This document shows positions 32,731 to 41,951 of a stretch of 64,000 nucleotides of DNA, one piece after another. The stretch comes from Actibacterium ureilyticum (GTDB lineage Bacteria; Pseudomonadota; Alphaproteobacteria; Rhodobacterales; Rhodobacteraceae), in NCBI RefSeq assembly GCF_002285435.1, contig NZ_NSBT01000037.1, forward strand, positions 620,001 through 684,000. Reading direction: 5' to 3'. Each line of letters starts with the position of its first letter. The stretch's first letter is position 1. The notes beneath the pieces are model-generated. The model made no database searches and had not been told where the DNA came from. It saw only the letters and a list, made by a program, of their open reading frames with translations. The position numbers were made by a program, and so were the translations under genes.

Positions 32731-33429
32731 TCACAGGTCCAGCTGCAACCGATCCGCCAGCGCATCGAAACTGGCGCGCATCCCGTCGCACCACCCTTCG
32801 CGGCGCGACCGGAACAGGGTGGCCTGGCTTTGATGCACCAAACCATCGAACAGGATCTTCAGGTGGTTGGCCCGCAGCGTTTCCCCGGTCGAGGTGATGT
32901 CGGCAATCGCCTCGGCGGTCAGGTTCTTGACCGTGCCTTCGGTCGCGCCCTGGCTGTCGACCAGCTGGTAATCCGCCACGCCGGCCTCGCGCAGGAAATC
33001 GCGCACCAGCCGGTGATACTTGGTGGCAATCCGCAGCCGGAACCCGTGCGCGCGCCGGAATGCCGCCGCCGCCGCGTCCAGATCGTCCAGCGTGTCGACA
33101 TCGACCCAGCATTTGGGCACCGCGATGATCAGGTCGGCATGGCCGAACCCCATCGGCTCCAGCACCCGCAGCCGGCTGTCCCAATCGGCGATCTTCTCGC
33201 GCACCAGATCCGAGCCGGTCACGCCCAGCTGGATCCGCCCCGCCGCCAGCTCGTGCGGGATCTCGCCCGCCGACAGCAGCACCAGCTCGACCCCATCGAC
33301 CCCGTCGACGGCGCCCGCATATTCCCGGTCCGACCCGGTCCGGCGCAGCTGCACGTTGCGCGCCGCGAACCAGTCGAAGGTCTTTTCCATCAGCCGCCCC
33401 TTGGACGGCACGCCCAGTTTCAGCGTCAT
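32731..33429 (-). CDS. hisG: ATP phosphoribosyltransferase, short form
   Basis: The 232-residue catalytic subunit of the first step of histidine synthesis (ATP + PRPP to phosphoribosyl-ATP). The short HisG lacks the C-terminal regulatory domain and needs HisZ, which is encoded just upstream. The N-terminus LKLGVPSKGRLMEKT and the PRPP loop DITSTGETLRAN (near residue 180) are diagnostic. The ATG at 33429 overlaps the hisZ stop by 4 bases. It is the last gene of hisS-hisZ-hisG. Confidence 0.94.
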   Translation of the reverse strand: MTLKLGVPSKGRLMEKTFDWFAARNVQLRRTGSDREYAGAVDGVDGVELVLLSAGEIPHELAAGRIQLGVTGSDLVREKIADWDSRLRVLEPMGFGHADLIIAVPKCWVDVDTLDDLDAAAAAFRRAHGFRLRIATKYHRLVRDFLREAGVADYQLVDSQGATEGTVKNLTAEAIADITSTGETLRANHLKILFDGLVHQSQATLFRSRREGWCDGMRASFDALADRLQLDL

Positions 33430-34529
33430 GTCCGCCCCTCCGTCAGGGTCAGCACCAGCTCGGGCCGGATCACGCCGCCCACCGCCGGGATGCCGTCGCC
33501 CTGCCCCAGCACCCGGGTCAGCGCGTCATAGCGCCCGCCGGTCGCCACGGGCGGCAGATCGGGCCGCCCATCGGCATAGAAGCCGAACACGAACCCGTCG
33601 TAATATTCCAGCGTTGTCCGGCCATAGCTGGCCTCGAAATCAAGCGCCGCGACATCGATCCCGGCCTTGGCCAGCGCGTCGAGCCGCGCCTCCATGCGCG
33701 CGACAGCCGCGCCCAGCGCGGGCATGTCGACAGCGATGTCGCGCAGCACCTCCAGCGCATTGGTCGAGGTTTCACGCAGCGACAGGATGTGGTCCAGGAT
33801 ATCGACCTGCGCGGCCGAAATCGGCGGCTCGGCGGCGTCGGCCTGCAACGCGGCGATCCGCTCGGCGACCTCGGCCCGGCTGCGCAGCCCGATCTCGGGG
33901 CCGCCCTTGTCCAGCAGCGCCTCGACCCCGCCCGCCGCGGCCTTCAGCAGCTTGGCACGGCTTTCCGGCATACGCTTGCGCCCGCCGAACCGGTCCAGCA
34001 GCGCACGAAACCGGCGCGGCCGCCACAGGTGGCGTTTCAGCGCGGCCTTGCGGCGTTCGGTGGTCTGCAACCCCTCGACCGCGGCCAGCAGGATGCCGAT
34101 ATCCCCGGTCGCCGCATGCAGCCCATAAGGCGCCAGGATCTGTGCGAACAGGGCAAAGACATGCGCCTCGGCCACCACCGGGGTCTCGCGGTCAAAAACC
34201 TCGTAGCCCACCTGCAGGTACTCCGCCGCGCGCTGGCGCTCGTGCTCCTGTTTCCGGAACACTTCGCCCAGATAGGTATAGCGCGCGGGATCCGCGCCGT
34301 GGTCCATGTGCATCTGCACCACCGGTACGGTGAAATCCGGGCGCAGCATCATCTCGCCCCTGAGTGGGTCGCTGGTGACATAGGCGCGGGCGCGGATATC
34401 CTCGCCATACAGGTCCAGCAGCGTTTCCGCCGGCAGCAGGATATCGGTCTCCACCGGCGTCGCGCCATCGGCGACAAAGGCCTGCTGCAACCGGTCGGCG
34501 CAGGCGCGGATCGCGGCCTTGGGCGTCAT
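33426..34529 (-). CDS. hisZ: ATP phosphoribosyltransferase regulatory subunit
   Basis: A 367-residue histidyl-tRNA-synthetase-like protein that forms a hetero-octamer with short HisG and confers histidine feedback. The class II synthetase-like core has [14 protein letters not shown] and YLGEVFRKQ (motif 2 region) and ends with [20 protein letters not shown]; there is no anticodon-binding domain, which separates it from HisS. The ATG at 34529 overlaps the hisS stop by 4 bases, and its end overlaps hisG. Confidence 0.92.
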   Translation of the reverse strand: MTPKAAIRACADRLQQAFVADGATPVETDILLPAETLLDLYGEDIRARAYVTSDPLRGEMMLRPDFTVPVVQMHMDHGADPARYTYLGEVFRKQEHERQRAAEYLQVGYEVFDRETPVVAEAHVFALFAQILAPYGLHAATGDIGILLAAVEGLQTTERRKAALKRHLWRPRRFRALLDRFGGRKRMPESRAKLLKAAAGGVEALLDKGGPEIGLRSRAEVAERIAALQADAAEPPISAAQVDILDHILSLRETSTNALEVLRDIAVDMPALGAAVARMEARLDALAKAGIDVAALDFEASYGRTTLEYYDGFVFGFYADGRPDLPPVATGGRYDALTRVLGQGDGIPAVGGVIRPELVLTLTEGRT

Positions 34530-35998
34530 TCCTGATCCGCCAGGATGCGGGCCACCTCGGCCACCAGATCGGCGCGCGCGATCTCGAACTGGCTGGGGCG
34601 TTCCTTCCATTCCTCAAGCGTTGCGTTCTCGGCGATCTTGGCGCCCAGGATCAGGTCCTTGATCTGCACCACGCCCTTGTCGAACTCGTCACTGCCCGCG
34701 ATCACCGCCACGGGCGAGCCGCGCTTGTCGGCGTATTTCAACTGGTTGCCGAAATTCTTCGGGTTGCCCAGATACATCTCGGCCCGGATACCGGCGGCGC
34801 GCAATTCGCCCACCATCGCCTGATAATCGGCCAGCCGCGCGCGGTCCATCACGGTCACCACGACGGGGCCCTGCATCTCGCCCCCGGCGCGGCCCTTGGC
34901 ACGCAAGGCCGCCAGCAGCCGGTCAACGCCGATCGACACGCCGGTCGCGGGCACCGCCTGTCCGGTGAAGCGCTTGACCAGATCGTCATAGCGCCCGCCC
35001 CCGGCAACAGACCCGAACTGGCGCGGGCGGCCCTTTTCATCGGTGATCTCGAAGCTCAGCTCGGCCTCGAACACCGGGCCGGTGTAATAGCCCAGGCCAC
35101 GGACGACGCTGGGGTCGATCACGATCCGGTCGGGGCCGTAGCCTTGGGCGGCCAGAAGGGCCGCGATCTGTTCCAGCTCGTCCACGCCCTCGGCCCCCAT
35201 TTGCGAGCCACCCACGGCGGCGCGCAGATTGGCCAGCGTGGTTTCGGTGCCATCGGCTTTCGATGTCAGGAAGGCGATCACCGGCTCGGCCTGTTCCGGC
35301 GCCAGCCCGACACCGTCGATATAGGCGCCCGAGGCGTCCAGCCGCCCCTTGCCCAGCAACTCGCGCACACCGGCCTCGCCCACCTTGTCGAACTTGTCGA
35401 TGGTGCGCAGGACCGCATCGCGGGTGGCGTCGTCGGACAGCCCCATGGTTTCCAGCACACCGTTCAGAACCTTGCGGTTGTTCACCCGCACGATGTAATC
35501 GCCGCGCGGGATGCCCACGGCCTCCAGCGTGTCGGCCAGCATGGCGCAGATCTCGGCATCCGCCGCAACGGACGCCGACCCCACCGTATCCGCATCGCAT
35601 TGATAAAACTGCCGGAACCGCCCCGGCCCCGGCTTTTCGTTGCGCCAGACAGGCCCCATCGCATAGCGGCGATAGGGGCTGGGCAGGTCGTTGCGGTATT
35701 GCGCGGCGACCCGCGCCAGCGGCGCCGTCAGGTCATAGCGCAGCGCCAGCCAGTCGGCCTCGTCCTCTTGCCAGGCAAAGACGCCTTCGTTCGGGCGGTC
35801 GACATCGGGCAGGAACTTGCCCAGCGCCTCGACCGTTTCAACGGCCGAGGTTTCCAGCGGATCGAACCCATAGCGATGATAGACCGCCGCGATGGCATCC
35901 AGCATCGCCTTGCGTTCGGTCACATCGGCCCCGAAATAGTCGCGGAAGCCTTTCGGAGTTTCCGCCTTGGGGCGCTTGGGTTTCTTGTCCTTGGCCAT
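34526..35998 (-). CDS. hisS: Histidyl-tRNA synthetase
   Basis: A 490-residue class II synthetase charging tRNA-His. Motif 1 region [14 protein letters not shown], motif 2 [20 protein letters not shown], and the histidine-specific [17 protein letters not shown] and [12 protein letters not shown] are all present, followed by the anticodon-binding domain (about 395-490). The chain is longer than E. coli HisS, as in alphaproteobacteria. The Lys-rich N-terminus starts at the ATG at 35998 behind AGGGAAAG. It heads the hisS-hisZ-hisG unit. Confidence 0.95.
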   Translation of the reverse strand: MAKDKKPKRPKAETPKGFRDYFGADVTERKAMLDAIAAVYHRYGFDPLETSAVETVEALGKFLPDVDRPNEGVFAWQEDEADWLALRYDLTAPLARVAAQYRNDLPSPYRRYAMGPVWRNEKPGPGRFRQFYQCDADTVGSASVAADAEICAMLADTLEAVGIPRGDYIVRVNNRKVLNGVLETMGLSDDATRDAVLRTIDKFDKVGEAGVRELLGKGRLDASGAYIDGVGLAPEQAEPVIAFLTSKADGTETTLANLRAAVGGSQMGAEGVDELEQIAALLAAQGYGPDRIVIDPSVVRGLGYYTGPVFEAELSFEITDEKGRPRQFGSVAGGGRYDDLVKRFTGQAVPATGVSIGVDRLLAALRAKGRAGGEMQGPVVVTVMDRARLADYQAMVGELRAAGIRAEMYLGNPKNFGNQLKYADKRGSPVAVIAGSDEFDKGVVQIKDLILGAKIAENATLEEWKERPSQFEIARADLVAEVARILADQE

Positions 35999-36131
35999 TG
36001 CCGCTTTCCCTGCATCTGGGTTCGCGCGGGGCATAGCGGATGGCGCGGCGCGGGGCAAGGCGGGCTGGCCAATTCCCCGCCCGGCGCGCTATGTACGCCA
36101 TGACGCAATCATGGCGCGGAGCACACAGGGC

Positions 36132-36338
36132 ATGGACGACAAGATCATCGCATTGGAAGAGCGGATCGCGCATCTGAGCACGATGCTGGACGAGATGTCG
36201 GACGAGATGGCCCGCCAGGGACGCGAGATCGACGTGCTGACGCGGCGGGTGGCGATGCTGATGCAGCGCGAGGCCGAGCGTGAGGCCGATCACGGCGGCA
36301 CGATCCCGCTGGCCGACCAGAAGCCGCCGCACTGGTAA
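36132..36338 (+). CDS. slyX: SlyX family protein
   Basis: A 68-residue coiled-coil protein. The heptad-rich segment IALEERIAHLSTMLDEMSDE and the C-terminal PPHW are the hallmarks of SlyX, a small protein of unknown function. Its start (ATG 36132) is the first methionine in the frame that begins the conserved region; CAGGG lies a few bases upstream. It is divergent from hisS. Confidence 0.85.
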   Translation: MDDKIIALEERIAHLSTMLDEMSDEMARQGREIDVLTRRVAMLMQREAEREADHGGTIPLADQKPPHW

Positions 36339-36700
36339 CAGCGCGACGGCCCCGGCCCTGAGGCGTCTCGGCCCACGGGGGGACATGGGGGCCGAATGCG
36401 GGTCAGGCGGCGGCGCAACACACGCGCCGCACTGCCGGTTCTGGTCAGGCACATGGGCCGACACCGCCCTGGAGGAAGCAGCGCCAGCCTGTGATCAATC
36501 TGGGGAAGGCGGGGCCGAATGGGAAGCCCGCGCCCCCTCACCCCCGTTCACAGAACCCGGCGCGGATGTGAAGCTGGCCCCCTTGAAACACGTCTGGCAG
36601 GTGATCGCGGGTTGGACCGCAGAATCGGCGGCGACATACGACGTTTGGGTTAACAAACCGTGCATCTTTGTCGCACCCGACGACATCAAATTGTGTTGAA

Positions 36701-36731
36701 TTGACCCTAAATATGGCGAAAATGCCATAAT
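36701..36731 (+). promoter_or_regulatory. Candidate promoter with palindromic operator upstream of the roadblock gene
   Basis: TTGACC (36701-36706) and CATAAT (36726-36731) could be -35 and -10 elements, though the 19-base spacing is long. Between and over the -10 lies the perfect palindrome TATGGC-GAAAAT-GCCATA (36712-36729), a possible repressor site. The rest of the 558-base gap between slyX and the roadblock gene (36339-36896) shows no gene; its first 300 bases are GC-rich without coding signal and its last 200 are AT-rich. Confidence 0.4.
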
Positions 36732-36896
36732 TGAAATTTCAGCAGCTTGCGAAAGCGTTTAGAATCAAAATCTTACGATGAAACCCATGAAAATCAGCTG
36801 TCTGCAATTTCCCAACATTTCGGATGTTCCTGCCCGATTTTGGTCCAATACCGGGAGCATTCGAAAGGCTTCTGGCACTTAAATGGAAATTTGGTA

Positions 36897-37253
36897 ATGA
36901 ATACAGATATCTCGAAACTGACCGAGATCGACGGCTTTATCGGCGCCTGCTTGGTCGATAGCGACTCGGGCCTGATGCTGGCGTCCGAATCCGGCAACGG
37001 CAATCTCGACCTGGAAACAGCCGGCGCCGCCAACATGGAAGTGGTGCGCGCGAAGAACGCTGCGATGAAAGCCCTGGGCCTGGACGACCATATTGAGGAT
37101 GTCCTGATCTCGCTGGGAACGCAGTACCACCTGATCCGTCCGCTGGCGTCGAACCCCGAAGTGTTCGTTTATGTCGCCCTGGATCGTGCGAAGTCCAACC
37201 TGGGCATGGCGCGTCTGGCGGTCAAGAATGTCGAGTCCGCGATCAAGCTTTGA
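36897..37253 (+). CDS. Roadblock/LC7 domain protein
   Basis: A 118-residue single-domain roadblock/LC7 protein, a dimeric fold that in bacteria regulates small GTPases such as MglA or takes part in polarity and motility. Motifs are IDGFIGACLVDSDSGLMLAS and the C-terminal FVYVALDRAKSNLGMARLAV. The ATG at 36897 follows GGAAATTTGG and begins the conserved domain; an in-frame extension to 36747 lacks coding character. No GTPase gene is nearby. The long AT-rich upstream region with a palindrome suggests independent regulation. Confidence 0.85.
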   Translation: MNTDISKLTEIDGFIGACLVDSDSGLMLASESGNGNLDLETAGAANMEVVRAKNAAMKALGLDDHIEDVLISLGTQYHLIRPLASNPEVFVYVALDRAKSNLGMARLAVKNVESAIKL

Positions 37254-37264
37254 TCGTTCAAAAC

Positions 37265-37297
37265 GCCCGGCCATCTGCTGCACACGGATGACCGGGC
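37265..37297 (+). terminator. Terminator hairpin after the roadblock gene
   Basis: GCCCGG-CCAT (37265-37274) pairs with ATGA-CCGGGC (starting at 37288), a stem of about nine pairs with one bulge around a 13-base loop, followed by AAA. It starts 12 bases after the stop codon. Confidence 0.5.
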
Positions 37298-37378
37298 AAA
37301 CCCACTACGCGGTTTGGGATCGACATCCCGGTCCTGTGGCACTTTTACAGGATCGGGACGCGTTATCGCATAGGAGGC

Positions 37379-37534
37379 TTATTTTTCAGGAAGATTGTCA
37401 TAGGTGGGTTTGTAACCCTTGGTCTCGTACTGATCACGCGGAATGCCGATGGGTTTTCCCACGCCTTTGTCGATAAAGGCGAACTCCAGTCCATTTGCGG
37501 CCTTGGTACGATAAACGCCGGTTGCCTCACTCAT
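37379..37534 (-). CDS. Small conserved-type hypothetical protein (51 residues)
   Basis: A short gene easily missed: ATG at 37534, stop TAA at 37379-37381, 51 codons, with GAGAGGAAA about 7 bases before the start. The product begins MSEATGVYRTKAANGLEFAF and contains GVGKPIGIPRDQYETKGYKP; it is soluble and has no membrane segment. Codon use and the ribosome site support real coding. It points toward the roadblock gene's 3' end, with an AT-rich promoter region of about 250 bases (37535-37781) behind it. No family was recognised. Confidence 0.75.
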   Translation of the reverse strand: MSEATGVYRTKAANGLEFAFIDKGVGKPIGIPRDQYETKGYKPTYDNLPEK

Positions 37535-37781
37535 ACGATTTCCTCTCGCTTACGATTTACAGTGTGGCGAAATGATCCGGAAAATAAGGCGAAAATTTGA
37601 ACGACAAACGGCATTCTATCGGTCATATCCGGGCAGATGTTTAACGAAAATGCGTCAAAAACCCTGTTCGACGTAATATAATTTCGACGCGAGCGGCTAT
37701 TTCGCCGGCAGAAGGGGTGCGGCTAAGTCGCTCTGCACTCTGGGAAAATCCCGATCCGCGGGCCGGGGAATTCCGCGCGGA

Positions 37782-40700
37782 TCAGAACTCGTCGACCTGC
37801 AATACTCCGGGCAGCGATTTTAGCGCGCCCTTGATCTGGGGATTGACCGGGAATTCGTCGGGCAGCGCGACATCGACCTCGCCCGGCAACGCGGGGTCCA
37901 TCAGGCACAGATGCACCGGCCCCCGCCCCCGCAGCCCGCTTTCGCCCAGCGCGCGCTGCAACAGGCCGGTCACCGATCGCACCGCGTCGGCCTCGGTCAC
38001 GAAGATCTTGAGGCCCGCACCACCGGCATCGGCCACCACCGTGTCGATGGGCACCACGCCCCGCGCCAACAGCTTGACCTGCTCGCCCTCCCACGTGGCC
38101 TCGACCGTCAGGACGACGTTCGATCCGGCCTCCAGGTGGTCGCGCGAGGCCTCGAGCACATCGGAAAACAGCGTGACCTCGTATAACCCCGTGGGATCGG
38201 ACAGCTGGGCAAAGGCAAAGCGGTTGCCGCGCGCGGATTTACGCTCCTGCCGCCCGGCGACCGAGCCTGCCATCTTGGCGATCATCGGCCCGCCCTGCAC
38301 GCGCTTGCTGACCTCTTCCAGCGTCATGACCTTGGACCGTTTCAGCGCGGGCATATAATCGTCCAGCGGGTGGCCCGACAAATAGAAACCGATGGCTTTA
38401 TGTTCCTCGGCCAGTTTTTCGTTCGGCAGCCAATCCTCGATCGGGCTCATGCGCGGTTCGGGCAGGTCATCGCCCGCCTCGCCAAAGAGCGACACCTGGT
38501 TCGACGCGCGCTGTTCGTGGATCGCGGCGGAATAGTTCACCAGCCCGTCCAGACTGTCAAAGACCCGGCGCCGGTTGGTGTCCAGCTGATCGAAGGCACC
38601 CGCGCGGGCCAGCATCTCCAGCGGGCGTTTGCCCACCCGTTTCAGGTCCACCCGGCGGGCGAAATCGTAAAGCGTCGCAAAGGGCTTGTCGCCCCGCCCC
38701 TCGACCACCAGCCCCATCGCATCGGCGCCCACATTCTTCAGCGCGCCCAGGCCATAGACGACCTTGCCCTCCGCGACGCTGAACTTCGCCATGCTGCGAT
38801 TGACGCAAGGCGGCACGATCTCGATCTCAAGGCCCCGGCGGACCTCCTCGGCATAGGTCGCCAGCTTGTCGGTCAGGTGGATATCGCAGTTCATGACGCT
38901 GGCCATGAACTCGACCGGGTGGTTCGCCTTCAGCCAGGCGGTCTGATAGCTGACCACGGCATAGGCCGCCGCGTGCGATTTGTTGAAGCCGTAATTGGCG
39001 AATTTCTCCAGCAGGTCAAAGACTTCCGAGGCCTTTTTTTTATCCACCCCGTTCTCGGCCGCGCCCTTTTCGAATTTCGGGCGCTCGGCGTCCATCGCCT
39101 CTTTGATCTTCTTGCCCATGGCCCGGCGCAGCAGGTCCGCGCCGCCAAGCGAATAGCCCGCCATGACCTGTGCGATCTGCATCACCTGTTCCTGATAGAC
39201 GATGATGCCTTGGGTTTCCTCAAGGATATGGTCGATCAGCGGGTGAACGGATTCGCGTTCCTTCTGGCCGTTCTTCACCTGGCAATAGGTGGGGATGTTC
39301 TCCATGGGCCCGGGACGATAAAGCGCCACCAGCGCCACGATATCCTCGATACAGGTGGGCTTCATCTGGCGCAGCGCGTCCATCATGCCCGAGCTTTCCA
39401 CCTGGAACACCGCGACCGTCTTGGCGCTGGCATACAGGTCGTATGACGGCTTGTCGTCCAGCGGGATCGCGTTGATCTGATTCTCGGCCCCCTCGGCGGG
39501 TTCATAAAGCTGCGTGCCGTCCGGCGCGATATGCAGGTCGCGCCCCTGCCCGTGGATCAGGTCCACCGCACCCTGAATGACCGTGAGCGTCTTCAGGCCC
39601 AGAAAGTCGAATTTGACCAGCCCGGCCTGTTCCACCCACTTCATGTTGAACTGGGTGGCCGGCATGTCCGAGCGCGGATCCTGGTAAAGCGGCACCAGCT
39701 CGTCCAGCGGGCGGTCGCCGATCACCACACCGGCGGCGTGGGTGGAGGCATTGCGCAAGAGCCCCTCGACCTGCTGGCCATAGGTGAGCAGGCGGTCCAC
39801 CACCTCCTCGGCCCTCGCATCCTCGCGCAGGCGCGGCTCGTCGATCAGCGCCTGCTGGATCGACACGGGCTTCACGCCCTCGACCGGGATCAGCTTGCTC
39901 AGCCGGTCCACCTGGCCATAGGGCATCTGCAACACCCGGCCCACATCGCGCACGGCGGCCTTGGACAGAAGCGCGCCGAAGGTGATGATCTGGCCCACCT
40001 TGTCGCGGCCGTATTTCTCTTGGACATAGCGGATCACCTCTTCCCGGCGGTCCATGCAGAAATCGATGTCGAAGTCGGGCATGCTGACCCGTTCGGGGTT
40101 CAGGAACCGTTCGAACAGCAGGCTGTAGCGCAGCGGGTCCAGGTCGGTGATCGTCAGTGCATAGGCCACCAGCGACCCCGCGCCCGACCCCCGCCCCGGC
40201 CCCACCGGGATATCGTTGTCCTTGCCCCACTGGATGAAGTCCGCAACGATCAGGAAATAGCCCGGGAAGCCCATGGATTCGATGATATCCAGCTCGAAAT
40301 CCAGCCGTTCCTGATATTTCTCGGGCGTGACCGCATGCGGGATCACCGCCAGACGGGCCTGTAGCCCCTCATTCGCCTGACGGCGCAGCTCGGCAACCTC
40401 GTCATCGGCGAATTTCGGCAGGATCGGATCGCGCCGATAGGTCGCGAAGGCACAGCGCCGGGCGATTTCCACCGTGTTTTCAATCGCCTCGGGCAGGTCG
40501 GCAAACAGCGCCGCCATTTCCTCGGGCGATTTGAAATAATGCTGTGGGGTCAGGCGGCGGCGCGGTTCCTGCTGGTCGACATAGGCGCCTTCGGCGATAC
40601 AGATCAGCGCGTCATGCGCCTCGTACATATCGGCCGTCGGGAAATAGACATCGTTCGTCGCGACCAGCGGCAGGCCCATGTCATAGGCCATTTCGACATG

Positions 40701-41285
40701 CCCGCGCTCGGTCAGCCGCTCGGCCTCGGGCGGGGCGCTGTCATCGCTGGGATGGCGTTGCAGCTCGATATAAAGCCGGTCGGGGAAATCGCCGGCCAGC
40801 CGTTTGACAAGCGCCTCGGCCTTGGCGCGTTGACCGGCCTGCAACAGCCGCCCGACGGGGCCGTCCGGCCCGCCGCTCAGGCAGATCAGTCCGCCGGAAT
40901 GGGCCGAAAGCTCGTCCAGCGTCACATGCGGCAGGCTGCCATCCCCGCGCAGATACAGGCACGAGTTCAGCTTCATCAGGTTCTCGTACCCGGCCTCGGA
41001 CTGCGCCAGCAGGACCAACGGCGCGGGCGGGCGCGCCTTTTCGCCCGGCGCGGCGGCCTCGAATTCCAGATCGACCTGACAGCCGACAATGGGCTGGATG
41101 CCCGAGCCCGTAGCGCCCACGGAAAATTCCAGCGCGGCGAACATGTTGTTGGTATCGGTCAGCGCCACGGCGGGCATACCGGCATCGGTGCACAGGCCGG
41201 GCAGCTTCTTGACCCGGATCGCGCCTTCCAGCAGCGAATATTCGGAATGCAGGCGCAGGTGGATGAATCGGGGATCACGGGTCAT
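37782..41285 (-). CDS. dnaE: DNA polymerase III alpha subunit
   Basis: The 1167-residue replicative polymerase. The N-terminal PHP domain starts FIHLRLHSEYSLLEGAIRVK; the catalytic acidic residues lie in MPDFDIDFCMDRR near residue 400; later motifs include VGPGRGSGAGSLVAYAL, NKSHAAAYAVVSYQTAWLKA and the C-terminal OB-fold segment. Length suits DnaE1 rather than the error-prone DnaE2. No interruption or intein is seen. It stands alone on the minus strand with the VOC gene upstream. Confidence 0.95.
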   Translation of the reverse strand: MTRDPRFIHLRLHSEYSLLEGAIRVKKLPGLCTDAGMPAVALTDTNNMFAALEFSVGATGSGIQPIVGCQVDLEFEAAAPGEKARPPAPLVLLAQSEAGYENLMKLNSCLYLRGDGSLPHVTLDELSAHSGGLICLSGGPDGPVGRLLQAGQRAKAEALVKRLAGDFPDRLYIELQRHPSDDSAPPEAERLTERGHVEMAYDMGLPLVATNDVYFPTADMYEAHDALICIAEGAYVDQQEPRRRLTPQHYFKSPEEMAALFADLPEAIENTVEIARRCAFATYRRDPILPKFADDEVAELRRQANEGLQARLAVIPHAVTPEKYQERLDFELDIIESMGFPGYFLIVADFIQWGKDNDIPVGPGRGSGAGSLVAYALTITDLDPLRYSLLFERFLNPERVSMPDFDIDFCMDRREEVIRYVQEKYGRDKVGQIITFGALLSKAAVRDVGRVLQMPYGQVDRLSKLIPVEGVKPVSIQQALIDEPRLREDARAEEVVDRLLTYGQQVEGLLRNASTHAAGVVIGDRPLDELVPLYQDPRSDMPATQFNMKWVEQAGLVKFDFLGLKTLTVIQGAVDLIHGQGRDLHIAPDGTQLYEPAEGAENQINAIPLDDKPSYDLYASAKTVAVFQVESSGMMDALRQMKPTCIEDIVALVALYRPGPMENIPTYCQVKNGQKERESVHPLIDHILEETQGIIVYQEQVMQIAQVMAGYSLGGADLLRRAMGKKIKEAMDAERPKFEKGAAENGVDKKKASEVFDLLEKFANYGFNKSHAAAYAVVSYQTAWLKANHPVEFMASVMNCDIHLTDKLATYAEEVRRGLEIEIVPPCVNRSMAKFSVAEGKVVYGLGALKNVGADAMGLVVEGRGDKPFATLYDFARRVDLKRVGKRPLEMLARAGAFDQLDTNRRRVFDSLDGLVNYSAAIHEQRASNQVSLFGEAGDDLPEPRMSPIEDWLPNEKLAEEHKAIGFYLSGHPLDDYMPALKRSKVMTLEEVSKRVQGGPMIAKMAGSVAGRQERKSARGNRFAFAQLSDPTGLYEVTLFSDVLEASRDHLEAGSNVVLTVEATWEGEQVKLLARGVVPIDTVVADAGGAGLKIFVTEADAVRSVTGLLQRALGESGLRGRGPVHLCLMDPALPGEVDVALPDEFPVNPQIKGALKSLPGVLQVDEF

Positions 41286-41336
41286 GGCGCCACGATAGGG
41301 CCAAGCCGCGCGGACGTGAAGCGGCCATCTTGCCGA

Positions 41337-41735
41337 TCAGGCGGTGTCCGGCCCCCGGTTCGAAAAATCCCAGGCGCGGGGTTCCAGAAATTCGATCCGG
41401 TTGCCAAACGGATCATCGGCATAGAACCGGTCGAAATCCGGCAGGCTGTCATCCCAGGCGACCTTGGTCCCCGCCTGTTCCAGCCGCGCGGCCAGCGCCG
41501 ACAGGCTTGTCACCGCCAGCGCCGGGTGGGCCTTTTGCGCCGGGCGGAAATCAGCCTCGACCCCCAGATGCAGGCGCAGCGTTCCGGCCTCGAACCAGAC
41601 GCCGCCACGGGGCTGCAATGCCTCGGGCTTGGGAATCTCGGGCACCCCCAGAAGCCCGCCGTAAAACGCGCGCGCCTGATCCTCGCCGCCCTGGGGCATG
41701 GCAAGCTGAACGTGATGGATCGACAAAACGGTCAT
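41337..41735 (-). CDS. VOC-family (glyoxalase-like) protein
   Basis: A 132-residue protein of the vicinal-oxygen-chelate fold, with two beta-alpha-beta-beta-beta halves: SIHHVQLAMPQGGEDQARAF at the start and FYADDPFGNRIEFLEP near the end. Candidate metal ligands are H8 and the Glu in RIEFLEP. Substrate cannot be deduced; the family includes glyoxalase, dioxygenase and antibiotic-binding proteins. The ATG at 41735 has AAAGG about 9 bases upstream. It is followed at a short distance by dnaE. Confidence 0.83.
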   Translation of the reverse strand: MTVLSIHHVQLAMPQGGEDQARAFYGGLLGVPEIPKPEALQPRGGVWFEAGTLRLHLGVEADFRPAQKAHPALAVTSLSALAARLEQAGTKVAWDDSLPDFDRFYADDPFGNRIEFLEPRAWDFSNRGPDTA

Positions 41736-41951
41736 CTCCGGGCCTTTCTTTGCCGGTTCTGCGCGCCATTGTGCCACAAATTGCACATTTTACGAATTAA
41801 CCAAAAACACCTTCGCACGGGGCGGTGAAATCAGGGCTTGCCAGACCGGGTGCATCGCGCCCAATCTTGTTCCCCGGAACGGCCCCCGCTTTACGTCGCA
41901 TCGGGCGGGGCGCGCGACCTTGCGTCGCGTCGAACAGAAAGCGGCACTGGA

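Noticed and set aside
36747-36896. An N-terminal extension of the roadblock protein by 50 residues
   Set aside because: The extra segment lacks coding character and overlaps the AT-rich promoter region; the ATG at 36897 begins the conserved domain.
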